Below, one piece after another: positions 41,359 through 52,800 of a DNA stretch of 64,000 nt. Position numbers and translations under genes: made by a program. The stretch's first letter is position 1; each line of letters starts with the position of its first letter. Source of the DNA: Bacteroidales bacterium (GTDB lineage: Bacteria > Bacteroidota > Bacteroidia > Bacteroidales > F082); assembly GCA_017427985.1 (NCBI GenBank), contig JAFRRS010000004.1, forward strand, positions 62,001-126,000, written 5' to 3'. The notes below the pieces were generated by a model. It worked only from the letters and a program-made list of their open reading frames with translations. It was not told the origin of the DNA and searched no databases.

Positions 41359-41423
41359 TGTAGGGGCAAATAATCATTCGCCCCCACATTTCATTATTGT
41401 ACGGGCGATTATTCGCCCCTACA
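41359..41423. repeat. Two GTAGGGGC-type hairpins after the giant surface-protein gene
   Basis: Hairpin one spans 41359-41388 (TGTAGGGGC ... GCCCCCACA) and hairpin two 41399-41423 (GTACGGGCGA ... TCGCCCCTAC). They begin 9 bp past the stop at 41433 on the minus strand and probably act as a 3' end or transcription stop. The rest of 41208-41358 is AT-rich and shows no gene. Confidence 0.7.
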
Positions 41424-41432
41424 TTGTGTCAA

Positions 41433-44400
41433 TTACTTTACAACTGTAATGCGTTTGACTGCGCTACCGTTTTCAGTAATGATGTTCACCATGTAAACAC
41501 CGGCCTCGAACTGGCTCATGTCGATAACCATTTCGTCAGTATTCACATTCTGGTTGTACACCATCTGACCCATTGCATTGTAGATGCTGATCTGAGTCAT
41601 TGCTGTAGCCTCGATGTGGAGGTCGCCGCTTGTTGGGTTAGGATAGATTGCGTTGACAATCATGTTCTCCTCAACACCATCGGTATGTGTGTACTGGACT
41701 GTAACCATTTCTGATTCGCAGTTATCATACTCGGCAACGATACCGAATGTGTATGTATCACCTACGGTGAGACCATAGATGAACACGCTCTCTTCTGGTG
41801 TTGAACCGAGATACTGGCCATCAACATAAACACCGTATGAAACAGCATCTTCGTTGCCAACCCACTCAACCATTGCACCATCACCGTATGTTGCGTCATC
41901 ATAGTAGTAAGCTGTCAAGTTGGTTACAGGATCGCAAACAACTGTACCGCCGACTTCAACTGTCTCGCATTCTTCGCATGACATTGCATAGTCGCTGTAG
42001 ACAACTCTTACGCAATATTCATGTTCGCCTGCTTCAACACCTGCGTCAACGTATGATGTGCCAGAAACTGGAGCCATTGTGATAGGCTCGCCGTCACGCC
42101 AAATCATCACGCCGAGGATGTCGCCTGGCTGTGGTTGTGGACCTGGACCTGGAGCGTCAGCGTCAAGTTCATAGATTGCCACGAGGTTAGGATCCTGCTG
42201 TGAGTTACCGAAGAAGCATGTCTTGCCATCGTATGCTGCAATGAAGCAACCACCGGCAATACCTGTGCAACCAGGTGCTGTAGCTGAGAAGTCTAACACT
42301 GGGCTTGCGCTGATTGTGTTATTTGCAATGTTGTAATCGTAAACCTTGCAATCGCTGTTTGGCTGGCAGAACAGATAGAGGTGTTCAACGCCATCAGCAT
42401 CCGTGTAGTATGCTGAACCGTATGCGCTTGTTGGAGCTGCACCGTTCTGGACGAGAGCGCCACTTCTGTCATACAATGCCAATGTTGACCAGTTGCCTGA
42501 CCAGAAGCCGTCACGTTCAGGATCGTATGTGATGTGACGTGATGTCAAACCTGCGCAGTTGATTGTGCCAACCAATGTGCGTGTTGTGAAGTCTAAGATG
42601 AAGATCTGTGTAGCACCTGATGTACCATAGAAGTACTCACCGTCGGTTGTGAGGTCGCGGATACCTGTTGCACCAGCGATGTTGAAGCCTTCGATGAAGT
42701 TGCCTTCAAGGTCATACTGATAGAATGTGTAACCACCTGTTGGTGCTGACTGCCAGCTTGCTGTGTAGATGTACTCGCCATCTGTTGCAACTGCCTGCTG
42801 ACCGGCACTTGTGCCTGAGAAGTTGTAAACAAGATCCCACATGTCTCTTTCACCCTTAGCTGGTGTGAACTCAATGTCATCAACGCACATGATGTACTGG
42901 TCGTTGCAGTTGAAGTGACGGATAGCAATGTACTTGTTGCCAGCGTGTGCGCTGAGGTCGGCTGTAAACTGATACCATGTACCGAGTTTTGCACCTTCGC
43001 CATCGCGTGACTCGCGACCACCGTTTGCTCCACCCTTCTTGGCTGTCAATGTCCATTCCTGAACCATTGTCCAGTCTGTACCATTGTCAGAAACTGCTAC
43101 TCCGAAGTGATCTGCCGGATAGCTTGCGTCTGTTGCTGCTGCCCAGAATGATAATGTTGTGCCGTTAGCAATTGCCTGCTGACCCATTACGAGATACTCG
43201 TCTGGTGTGAGAGCGCCTGCTCCATTGATGTATGAACCGCTGCAGATAGCGTTTGTACCTGTTCTGTACCAGTCAAGTGTTAAGCTTGCATAGTATGTCC
43301 ATGTTGTTGGAATATTGCTTGTCAAGCACCATGTGTAACCGTCGTTGTTAGCATCGACAATTGTCCAGTCTGCTGGCAAACCGTTTTCAAAGCCTTCTGT
43401 CCAACCTGTACCTGGTTGTGGACCTGGACCTGGTGTGCCGTTCAATGTCCATGTGAGTGTGACATCGTTGCCGTTAGCTGTGACATCGTATGATGCTGTA
43501 CCAGCGTAGTTGCTGCATGGAGCGTATGTCCAATCGTAGCTCATCCAGTCACCCATACCTGTTGCATAGAATGCTGCAACTGCTGTGGTGTGCTCTGAAC
43601 CTTCTTCCATACCTTCAACTGGCATCTGATAGAATGGATATTCTGTCTCGCCAAGGTATGTGTTGTCGCACATGACTTTGTAGTACAATGGAGCACGATC
43701 ACCCTTGTTTGCAACACCAAGCTCAACGTCGTCAATCCAGATTTCGTATGCGTCGTAGTTGACATCGTGGAATGCGATGTAAACTTCCTGACCTGCGTAT
43801 GCACTCAAGTCGATGCTGTGTGAACGCCAGTTCTCATAACGAGTGTTCATGTGACGTACTGCTGCACCGCCGTTGCCTGTGCCCTTGGCACCACCACTCC
43901 AAACCTGTGTGAAGTCTGCTGCTGTTGGGTTGTCAGCTGTTGCAACGCACACTGAGAAGTTCTCAGGATAGTTGTCGTTAGCATTGTCAGCAAAGAATGT
44001 CAATGTTGAACCATTCTCGATAGCGTACTTCTGTGGTGTGTAGAGGTAGCTGTCTGTGTCGAATGCACCAACATAGTCAACGTATGAGTAGCACATTGCA
44101 AAGCCTGTACCACCGTGTGCAAGTTCTGTGTAGTCATAGCCACCGAGGTTGTCATCGCTGTGGATCCATTCACCACCGTCTGCATTGACTGTAAGAACGT
44201 TCCAGCCGTTCAAACCGCCTTCAAAGCCTTCTGTGAATGAGCCGCCACCTGGTTGTGGACCTGGACCTGGTGCAGGTGCTGATCCGCCTTCCCACATTGC
44301 CCAACCTGTTGGTGATACGTACAAACCTTCAACTGGAGCAACGATCTCTTCAAGAACGAATGAGAACTCTTCCTCATCTTCGTCGATGACCAAAATACCG

Positions 44401-47400
44401 TCGATTGGTGTGTAACCATCCGGTTCAATCTCAAGAGCATATTCACCCTTGCGGAGCTCGATGGTCATTGTACCTGTCTCGTCGAATGTGTATTCTTCTT
44501 CGAAGTCAATGCCTGTGATCTCCATGTCGATGCCAGCTGGTGACTGACCGTTGTTCAAAGCGAGGTTGAATGTCACGCTTGAAACCATATCCTTGTCAAT
44601 AACATTTGACCAGAGAATCTCTGACATACCGTCGCCTGTTGGACCTGGTGTCGGAGGAACTGGAGCTGAACCTGCGTAAGTGATTGTTACGTCGTCAATC
44701 CAGATTTCGTATGCGTCGTAGTTCACATCGTGGAATGCAATCCAGATCTCCTGGCCTGCGTATGCTGCCAAGCTGACCTCGTGTGAACGCCAGTTCTCAT
44801 AACGGTTGTCTGAACGACGTACTGTTGCGCCACCGTTGCCTGTGCCCTTGGCACCACCACTCCAAACCTGTGTGAAGTCGCTTGCTGTTGGGTTGGCTGC
44901 TGTTGCAACACAAACTGAGAAGTTCTCAGGATAGTTGTCGTTAGCATTGTCTGCAAAGAATGCAATTGATGAGTTAGCATCAACACTGTACTTCTGAGGT
45001 GATACGAGATATGCATCTGTATCGTATGCTCCGTCATAGTCAACGTATGAGTAGCACATTGCAAAGCCTGAACCTGTGTGTGCAAGTGTTGTGTAGTCAT
45101 AACCACCGAGGTTGTTATTGCTGTGGATCCACTCGCCACCGTCTGTGTTGACGATGATATTTGTCCAGCCTTCTAAGCTACCGTTTTCAAATCCGAATGT
45201 TGCTGTCTCACGGCTGCGGTCTGTTGGTGCATAGCCTTCGTATGTGGCTGCAACGCCCCACTGATACATACCGTATGGCAATGTTGCCCATTCTTCGTCT
45301 GTGTATTCGTATGTCTCAGCATCGATACCTTCAGCAATTGTTGTGACTTCAGCTAAAGCCTCACCGTCAATAACATTTCTACGATAGAGGTTGTAGCTTA
45401 CGAGTGAACGGTCGCCACGTCCTTCGAGTTTTGTACCGCCTGTTGCCAATGTGATATCGTCAACGTTCAAGATGAACTGGTCTGTGCAGTTGAAGTGGCG
45501 GATAGCAACCCAGATGTCTTGGCCTGCGTATGCGCTGAGGTCGACTGCGTACTGATACCATGTGCCTTGTCTGTCACCACGAACTGCACTGTAAGTTTCA
45601 GCACCGCGGTTGCCCTTGGCTGTCATTGTCCATTCCTGGATTGTTGTGAATGCTGCTGCTGTAGCTGTTGTTGTTGAAACAGCGACACCGAAGTGCTCAG
45701 CTGCATAGCTTGCATCCTGTGCGCATGCCCAGAACTGGATCTGTGCACCGTTCTCAGCTGAAATCTGTGCTGGAGAAACAAGGTAGTTATCTGGTGTCAA
45801 AGCTGCACCTGTCTGGTTAGCGTATGAACCTGAAATAACGTATGCCTCTGAAGCATCGTGACCTGTTCCTGACAAGTTCACGCCTGAGTTGTGGTAGATA
45901 CCAGGATTTGCACTTGATACCCAACCGTTACCGTCGTTGTCAGCGTCGATTGATGTCCAACCCATCATTGTGTCGTCATCAAAGTCGTATGTTGTTGCAC
46001 CAACGACTGGTGGAAGTGGTTCCTCATATCTGTAGAGTGTGATGTCGTCGACGTATGCGCAGTCGTCATTGCTGTTGACTGAGCTGTCTTTTGCATACTG
46101 CCACTTGTAGGTGTGTGTGCCTTCTGTTACGTCGAACTCTTTGTATGCGTATGCCTGCTGGCCGCTGATAGCTGCACCCTTCTCAACACCGTCGATGAAG
46201 AAGTGGAACTTGTCGTAGTTAGCCTCTGAAGAAACTGCTACCCAGAAGCCCATCTTGCCATCGTAAGGAACATCAACTGTCACCTCGATTTCTGATGTGC
46301 CGCTTGCAATGCCTTCGCATGTCGACTTGATAGCGTATGTGCCATCGTGTGGGTTAGTTGTTGTAATAGCCCATGGATATGTTGCAGGCAATGTGAACAT
46401 CTCTGGAATCTCACCTTCTTCGAAGTCGACAACCACCTCAGATGGTGTCCATGACCATTCAACATTAACGCCTTCTTCTGCCTCTGTAGCTGTAATCATG
46501 CTGAGAGGATAGTAGAACTCGCGTGTGATGATGTCTTCAACTTCTGTCAACTCATTGTAAACAACTGTGATGACAACACCTTCATTCTGATATCCTTCTG
46601 TGACGATACCGATAGCATACATACCAGCGAGGATTTCGCCTTCATACAAACCGGTCTCATCTGATGTGAATGAGAACTCCTGTGCGTTGCCGTGCTCATC
46701 AACACCGATAGCCACGATAGTTGCATTAGCGATTGGATGCTCAACGTCTAAGTCATAAACGTGACCTGAAACTGAACCTTCGCCTGTCATGTAAACAGTA
46801 ATAACTTCTGATGGCATTGACTCACCAGCGTCATAAACTGCTGTGATCTGGAAGTCGTAGCCTTCCATGTTGTATTCAAGACCTTCAACACTGTATGTGT
46901 TTGCTGTGATAGGTGTCTCGTTAACCTTTACACCGTCCATATAGAGGTTGTAACCCTGGAGTGTACGGTTGGCTTCCCATGTGAACACTGCTGCATCACC
47001 TGGATAGAGCTCGTCGCTCTCTACTGCGAAGCCCTCAACTGGGTCGATAGGTGTTGAGAAAGCGATGATCTCACCTTCTGTAGTACCGGCAGCGTTACGT
47101 GCGTTAACCTGCATGAAGTATGTCTGGTTGTTCTCGAGATCCATCAGGAATGCTGACTCTACGAGTTCGTCTGTCCAGTCGATCAATGCTGTTTGTGGAG
47201 GATACTGTGTGCCAACCAAAACCTGCATCTCTGTGGTGTAGTCACCAAGGATCCATTCTGCGAGATATGGAGTCTCTACAAATCCCTCTGCATCTTCTGG
47301 AGATACGATAACTGCCTGCTCAGGAGCTGGAATCTCTGCAACCGCCATGTCAACATTGAATTCTTCAGTTGTTGAAGCAACTGCTACATAGTATGTACCT

Positions 47401-49721
47401 GCTGGGACATACATGTCTTCGATCTGATATGTTGCTGTTCCAGGTGTTGGAGCTGCTGGTTCAGCTTGGATTGTGATGTCATCAACGAACAGATAGAACT
47501 GGTCGTTTGATGTGCAAGCGATAGAAACATACTTTGTTCCAGCTGGAAAGTCATAGCTGTATTCTTGATATGCTCCAGGTCCGTACAAAGTTGTGCAAGT
47601 CACTTCGCTACCCCATGTGAATTCTGTTGGGTCATTCGTGGTTGATGAATAACCGACTTTGAATGTTTCAGGATAGTTGCTACTATACCTTGCGGCATAG
47701 AAAGTGAAATTAACACCATCGTTGTCATCCAACTCAGGTGAAATGAGGTACTGAGGATAATTTTGTGTGTAATAGAATCTGAAAGTATAATTACCAGTAT
47801 TTCCCCCGTATGAGCTTGTTGGACCTGATGAGGAATGGCAATTATTCATTGTCCAGTCACCTATGCCATTTTCAAAACCTTCTTCAATGAGAGTCTGAAC
47901 GTCGCGGTTGCCACGGTTAGCTTTCTTCATTTCAGCTTTTGGAGTACCCATTGCTGTGCCGTCAATAGCTGCAACTTCGCTCACAACGCCGTTACCCTTC
48001 TTCATGCTAATCTCAGCAAGGTTCACTGTAGTCTCGCGACCTGTAGGAAGCTCTAAGAAACGAGTGTAGATAACTGGAGTGTAAGTTGCGTTGCTGCCCC
48101 ATGCTGGTGATGATGCGTTTGGATTGTATGTCCAAATCTTACCATTGTTGGTATCAACTGGATATCTGCCGCAGTATGCTGCGTATGGGCTGTCTGAATA
48201 GAACATAACCCAAATGTTGTTATTACCGCTAATGTAAGCAGGAACTTCGAGGTTGATATCGAAGAAATACAGAGCTGTTGGATTTTCAATAGCACCATAG
48301 CCGATAAGTGTACCAGCACCTGGATTAGCACCACCTTCTAAGATATAGCACTCGTATGGATATGACTCGCGAGCTGCTGCCTCAACTGTTGTGATTGTTG
48401 TTCCAGCAAGACCTAATTCTTCGATGTATGATACAGGGATCTGGTATCCGAAGTAGAATCCGCCACCTGCTGATGTGCCGTACCATGTGTTGGTGCCGGT
48501 ATAAGCATAGCTGAACCACATGTTCATTGGACCTGGGTTCACCTGTGGGCCATTGTAAACATAGTTGTTGTCAGCCATAGGACCAGGCTGGCCGTTGAAG
48601 TCTTCAGGATAGATGGCTGTAACAGCGTTTTCACCTGCAGTACCTGCACTGAACATGACATCATTGTCGAATGTCACTTTGTACATAGCGTCAGCACCTT
48701 CTGTTGCCTCTGGAAGATCATAGTTCTTGTAGATGCCTGCAGGAGCGTTGCCAGCGTAAGGCATTGCTGTTGGCTCGATAGCATTCTCAAAAACATCACC
48801 TTCAACAGGGTTGTAAGCGTTAGCTGTAACAGGGAACTGCTGTGCGTCTCTGTTGCCGCCAAAGAGAACTGTCATTGTGCTCTCAACTGGACCTTCTTCA
48901 GCTGTACCTGTTGTCACAGCAACCTCAAGTGGACGTGATGTAGTGAGTGTTGCAGGCAATACAGCATTGTATGAGAAGTAGTTACCGCTGAAATCCAATG
49001 CAGTGACTGTTGTACCACTGCCATTGATTGTGAACACGTATGGAGCCATCCAAGCGCCGTTCGGACGATTACCGAGATCGAGAACGTCTGGAGTTGTTGT
49101 GAGAGCTCCACCGCCACCAGCTGGAGTAATGTCGAGCATAATAACGCTCTTTACTTTAAGACGAGTACCGTTAACACCTGGATTTGAAGGGTCATAGGAT
49201 GTACCGTCACGATAAGCATACAAGGCTTGGTATTCAGTAGTTGTCATGACGACACTACCTGCGCCACTGCTCCATGAACCGGTAACATCATTGAGGCAAA
49301 TCACCAGAGTGCCAGCACCTGTGTACTCAAAAGGAGTAGTGAGTTCAACAGCTGTCTCGACAGGACTGCTAATGTCATTTGCCAAAGAGAATGAGCCGAC
49401 AAGGTCAGCATCTGACATGCTCACCCAAGCTGAAGTACTTGCGAATTCAACTACGTCAACTTCCTTCATGTAAACATTAAGGTTACGTGCGTATGAAGAA
49501 GTGTTCTTCAGCCACATTGTAAGTGTGTTGATTGTACCAGCCATACCGATTTCGTCGGCTGTGTACATCTGCTGTGAGATCGCTTTTTCATACAATGAGT
49601 AAGTCGGAAGATAACTATTGACTGTTGTCGCAGTAGGATCGCCAATAGTCACTTCGTCAGCTCTCATTGTGCCTACAAAGGCAAACAAAAGCATCGTTAA
49701 GAATAGAAAAACTTTTTTCAT
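41433..49721 (-). CDS. Giant modular T9SS surface protein with cleaved-adhesin domains (2762 aa)
   Basis: The signal peptide ends at GTMRAD. Residues about 22-200 are a TNSY-type module (VNSYLPTYSLYEK ... TPFEYTGAGTLVI), then an LDLGNRP.GAWMAPYV module. Cleaved-adhesin (gingipain K-type, jelly-roll) domains start near residues 614, 1095, 1244, 1510, 1827 and 2104; typical text is GWTSIDADNDG ... NYLVSP ... VAIRHFN ... VDDI. Fn3-like and carboxypeptidase-regulatory-like parts (GSVSGHVYDLDVEHPIANAT) lie between. GPGPQPG linkers separate modules. A propeller-like region covers about 2292-2520. Residues from about 2687 (AIYPNPTSGDLHIE) form the T9SS type A signal. It is likely an adhesin or hemagglutinin-like surface protein; the ligand is unknown. 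Confidence 0.88.
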   Translation of the reverse strand: MKKVFLFLTMLLFAFVGTMRADEVTIGDPTATTVNSYLPTYSLYEKAISQQMYTADEIGMAGTINTLTMWLKNTSSYARNLNVYMKEVDVVEFASTSAWVSMSDADLVGSFSLANDISSPVETAVELTTPFEYTGAGTLVICLNDVTGSWSSGAGSVVMTTTEYQALYAYRDGTSYDPSNPGVNGTRLKVKSVIMLDITPAGGGGALTTTPDVLDLGNRPNGAWMAPYVFTINGSGTTVTALDFSGNYFSYNAVLPATLTTSRPLEVAVTTGTAEEGPVESTMTVLFGGNRDAQQFPVTANAYNPVEGDVFENAIEPTAMPYAGNAPAGIYKNYDLPEATEGADAMYKVTFDNDVMFSAGTAGENAVTAIYPEDFNGQPGPMADNNYVYNGPQVNPGPMNMWFSYAYTGTNTWYGTSAGGGFYFGYQIPVSYIEELGLAGTTITTVEAAARESYPYECYILEGGANPGAGTLIGYGAIENPTALYFFDINLEVPAYISGNNNIWVMFYSDSPYAAYCGRYPVDTNNGKIWTYNPNASSPAWGSNATYTPVIYTRFLELPTGRETTVNLAEISMKKGNGVVSEVAAIDGTAMGTPKAEMKKANRGNRDVQTLIEEGFENGIGDWTMNNCHSSSGPTSSYGGNTGNYTFRFYYTQNYPQYLISPELDDNDGVNFTFYAARYSSNYPETFKVGYSSTTNDPTEFTWGSEVTCTTLYGPGAYQEYSYDFPAGTKYVSIACTSNDQFYLFVDDITIQAEPAAPTPGTATYQIEDMYVPAGTYYVAVASTTEEFNVDMAVAEIPAPEQAVIVSPEDAEGFVETPYLAEWILGDYTTEMQVLVGTQYPPQTALIDWTDELVESAFLMDLENNQTYFMQVNARNAAGTTEGEIIAFSTPIDPVEGFAVESDELYPGDAAVFTWEANRTLQGYNLYMDGVKVNETPITANTYSVEGLEYNMEGYDFQITAVYDAGESMPSEVITVYMTGEGSVSGHVYDLDVEHPIANATIVAIGVDEHGNAQEFSFTSDETGLYEGEILAGMYAIGIVTEGYQNEGVVITVVYNELTEVEDIITREFYYPLSMITATEAEEGVNVEWSWTPSEVVVDFEEGEIPEMFTLPATYPWAITTTNPHDGTYAIKSTCEGIASGTSEIEVTVDVPYDGKMGFWVAVSSEANYDKFHFFIDGVEKGAAISGQQAYAYKEFDVTEGTHTYKWQYAKDSSVNSNDDCAYVDDITLYRYEEPLPPVVGATTYDFDDDTMMGWTSIDADNDGNGWVSSANPGIYHNSGVNLSGTGHDASEAYVISGSYANQTGAALTPDNYLVSPAQISAENGAQIQFWACAQDASYAAEHFGVAVSTTTATAAAFTTIQEWTMTAKGNRGAETYSAVRGDRQGTWYQYAVDLSAYAGQDIWVAIRHFNCTDQFILNVDDITLATGGTKLEGRGDRSLVSYNLYRRNVIDGEALAEVTTIAEGIDAETYEYTDEEWATLPYGMYQWGVAATYEGYAPTDRSRETATFGFENGSLEGWTNIIVNTDGGEWIHSNNNLGGYDYTTLAHTGSGFAMCYSYVDYDGAYDTDAYLVSPQKYSVDANSSIAFFADNANDNYPENFSVCVATAANPTASDFTQVWSGGAKGTGNGGATVRRSDNRYENWRSHEVSLAAYAGQEIWIAFHDVNYDAYEIWIDDVTITYAGSAPVPPTPGPTGDGMSEILWSNVIDKDMVSSVTFNLALNNGQSPAGIDMEITGIDFEEEYTFDETGTMTIELRKGEYALEIEPDGYTPIDGILVIDEDEEEFSFVLEEIVAPVEGLYVSPTGWAMWEGGSAPAPGPGPQPGGGSFTEGFEGGLNGWNVLTVNADGGEWIHSDDNLGGYDYTELAHGGTGFAMCYSYVDYVGAFDTDSYLYTPQKYAIENGSTLTFFADNANDNYPENFSVCVATADNPTAADFTQVWSGGAKGTGNGGAAVRHMNTRYENWRSHSIDLSAYAGQEVYIAFHDVNYDAYEIWIDDVELGVANKGDRAPLYYKVMCDNTYLGETEYPFYQMPVEGMEEGSEHTTAVAAFYATGMGDWMSYDWTYAPCSNYAGTASYDVTANGNDVTLTWTLNGTPGPGPQPGTGWTEGFENGLPADWTIVDANNDGYTWCLTSNIPTTWTYYASLTLDWYRTGTNAICSGSYINGAGALTPDEYLVMGQQAIANGTTLSFWAAATDASYPADHFGVAVSDNGTDWTMVQEWTLTAKKGGANGGRESRDGEGAKLGTWYQFTADLSAHAGNKYIAIRHFNCNDQYIMCVDDIEFTPAKGERDMWDLVYNFSGTSAGQQAVATDGEYIYTASWQSAPTGGYTFYQYDLEGNFIEGFNIAGATGIRDLTTDGEYFYGTSGATQIFILDFTTRTLVGTINCAGLTSRHITYDPERDGFWSGNWSTLALYDRSGALVQNGAAPTSAYGSAYYTDADGVEHLYLFCQPNSDCKVYDYNIANNTISASPVLDFSATAPGCTGIAGGCFIAAYDGKTCFFGNSQQDPNLVAIYELDADAPGPGPQPQPGDILGVMIWRDGEPITMAPVSGTSYVDAGVEAGEHEYCVRVVYSDYAMSCEECETVEVGGTVVCDPVTNLTAYYYDDATYGDGAMVEWVGNEDAVSYGVYVDGQYLGSTPEESVFIYGLTVGDTYTFGIVAEYDNCESEMVTVQYTHTDGVEENMIVNAIYPNPTSGDLHIEATAMTQISIYNAMGQMVYNQNVNTDEMVIDMSQFEAGVYMVNIITENGSAVKRITVVK

Positions 49722-49778
49722 GTTAGAAAAATTTAGTTAATAATATTGTTAATTTCTCAATTTTTCATTTTTAACTCC

Positions 49779-49816
49779 AATAAGGAGCGTCACTTTTTAC
49801 GGTGACGTTCCTTATT
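49779..49816 (-). terminator. Hairpin between the two giant genes
   Basis: AATAAGGAGCGTCAC (49779-49793) pairs with GTGACGTTCCTTATT (49802-49816), 15 bp with one G-T wobble and an 8-nt loop. It lies 20 bp after the stop of the 2272-residue gene. An AT-rich stretch rather than a pure U-run follows, so partial read-through into the 2762-residue gene is possible. Confidence 0.6.
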
Positions 49817-49835
49817 ATTATTAATAGGTGTTCAA

Positions 49836-52800
49836 TTACTTCGTAACAGTGATGCGTTTCACGCTTGTACCGTTCTCAGTAACGATGTTGATCATGTAGA
49901 CACCTGATTCATACTGACCCATGTTGAGGATCATTTCGTCTGTGTCGACATCCTGATCGTAAACCATCTGACCCATTGCGTTGTAAACACTGATGTGCTT
50001 CATTGCTTCAGCCTTGATGTTGACATCGCCGCTTGTTGGGTTAGGATAGATTGCGCTTACGATTTCATTTTCAGGAACGAGGTCGTATTGATACAACACG
50101 TAGTTGTTGTTTGCAAGTTCCTCGTTGAGGTCTGACTCGCATTCGCCTGTCACTGACTGGACAACGAACACATAGTAACCTGCTTCAGTACCGATGTTGT
50201 CGATTGTGAAGGTCATGTCTGTTGTCTCACCAACAACGTCGAGTGTCACCACACCTGTTGACATGTCAGCGATACCAGCCCAGATCTTGTATGATTCGGC
50301 GATGCCGTTCCATGTGAGAGTCATTGCAGGATCATTGAATTCATAGTCGAGGTCTGTCACGCTTGCGACTGTACCAGCTGCGACTGTGACTTCTGCTGGG
50401 CATGAGAAGTTGTAGTTAGCGTCGACGAAGATGACTTCGTAAACGTGCTCGTTAAAGTCTTCTGCTTCGAACACATAGTAGCTGTCAGCTGTTGCACCGA
50501 TAACTTCACCATCTCTGAAGATGTTGAACTTGTTAGGTGTAATGTCTGATGTTGAACCACCGCTTGGGCCTGCTGCGCCGAGTTCATAGATACCGATGAG
50601 GTTCGGGCTCTGCTGGCTGTTGCCGAAGAAGCATGTCATGCCGTTGTAGTTACCGACGAAGCATCCGCCTGAGCTACCTGAGCAGCCTGGTGTGTTGCTT
50701 GAGAAGTCGAGGATTGGGCTTGAGCTGTAAACACCTGTTGTGATGTTGTAGTCATAGAGTAAGCAGTTGCTGCTTGGCTGGCAGAACACATACACGTGCT
50801 CTTCACCATTAGCGTCTTTGTAGTAAGCCACGTCTGATGCGCTTGATGGCTCTGGACCGACCTGCTGGATAGCACCTGTACGGTCGATGAGTGTCAAGTT
50901 GCCTGACCAGTTACCAACTACCCAGAAGCCGTCTCTTACAGGGTCGTAAGTGATGCAACGCATTGCACCGTAGCTTGTGGTGAATGTTGAAACCAATGCG
51001 TGGTTTGCAAGGTCGACACAGTAGACTGTTGCTGCGTTGGCGACGCCATAGAAGTAGTCACCGTCGTATGCCATACCGCGGAGTGTACCGCAACCTGCGA
51101 TTTCGAAGCCTTCGATCTGGTTACCGTTCTGGTCATATTTCCAGAAGTTGTGTGCTGCACTGCTGTAGCCCCAGTTGCTGGTGTAGAAGAACTCACCGTC
51201 TGTAGCAATACCATACTGGCCGCCTTCTGCTGCATTGAATGATGTGATGAAGTCCCACATCTCTCTTGCTGGTTCTGTTGCGATATTTGTACCGCTAACC
51301 TCTGCGTCTGCGTAAGCGCGTTTTGTCTGAGGAACGCCTAATGTGATGTCATCAACATTGAGGATGAACATGTCATTGCAGTTGAAGTGGCGGATAGCAA
51401 CCCAGATTTCCTGGCCTGCGTATGCGCTGAGGTCAACTGTCTTCTCATACCATGAACCCTGTGCTCTTGACTTACCATCGCGACCGATGCTGTTAGCGCC
51501 TGAGCTCTTGGCTGTCATTGTCCATTCTGCGATTGTTGTGAAGTCAGCGCCTGATGTGTTGCCTGTTGTTGAAACAGCGACACCGTAGTGCTCTGCTGCG
51601 TATGAAGCATCCTGTGCGCATGCATAGAATGAGATGCCTGTGTATTCAGCCTTGGCTGGTGATACGAGGTAGTTATCTGGTGTGATAGCTGCACCTGTTG
51701 CATTGCTGAATGAACCTGAGCATACCAAGTCAGCTGATGAGTTGTGGCCTGAACCGGCGAGGCTTGCGCCTGATGCCAAGTAGATACCGCCAATCTGTGA
51801 GCCAAGAACCCAGTTATAACCGTCGTTGTTAGCGTCGATTGTTGTCCAACCTTGCATTGTACCATCGTCAAATGTTGTTGTCTCACCTGTTGGAGGTGTT
51901 GGTGTTGGAGGTGTTGGGCCTGGACCTGGAGTTGGTGTGCCACCGTTCCATGCGAGGACAACCTCTGTGCAGTTTGCATAGCCTTCGAGGTCTTCAACCT
52001 GTGTTGTAAGTGATGAGCAGTCAACTAATGTGAATGTAGCTTCTGTGTAAGCACTCATACCTGTTGTGTAGATAACCGCAACTGCTGCTGTGTATGTCTG
52101 ACCGACTGTGAGGTTGGTGACGTCGAGCTGCATGTAGTTGTCTGTTGTCTCACCCTGGTAAACGTTGTTCAATTTCACGCTGTATTTCTCAGCGACTCTG
52201 TCTTGTGGGATAACATTTGTCCATCTTGCATAACCTGTTCCAGAAACAACCAATTCATCAACTGGAGCAAAGATTTCTGTGAAGTATGCGTCGAGTGTTG
52301 TCTCATCCCAGATGCTGACTTCTTCTTCAACGATTGTTGATTCAAAGCCTTCGAGTTCAACTGTCACTGTGTATTCACCTTTACGGAAGCCTTCCAATGT
52401 CACTGTGCCGTTCTCATCAAGTTCGCCAGTGATTACGAGGTTTTCGAAGTTGTTTGTGAATGTGGCTGTTGCGCCTTCAACTGAACCGATAGTGACATGA
52501 CCGTTAACTGTGACTGTTGTCTCCATATCCTTTGGAAGGACATTTGACCATGTGATAGGTGTCACAGGGTTGTCGTTGCCGCCTTGGCCGCCACCACCGT
52601 AGGTGATGTCAAGTTTAATCTGGTTCTTAACATTCAACACTGTACCGTTACCTGGAGCTGCCGGGTTGTAGGCTGCTGCATCCTGGTAGATACGGATAGC
52701 CTGATCTGCTGCGTTGAACACATAGTACTGGTTCGATGTTGTCCATGAACCTGTAAGGTCGTTCACAACAATGCAGAGGTTAGTTCCATCGAATGAGAAT

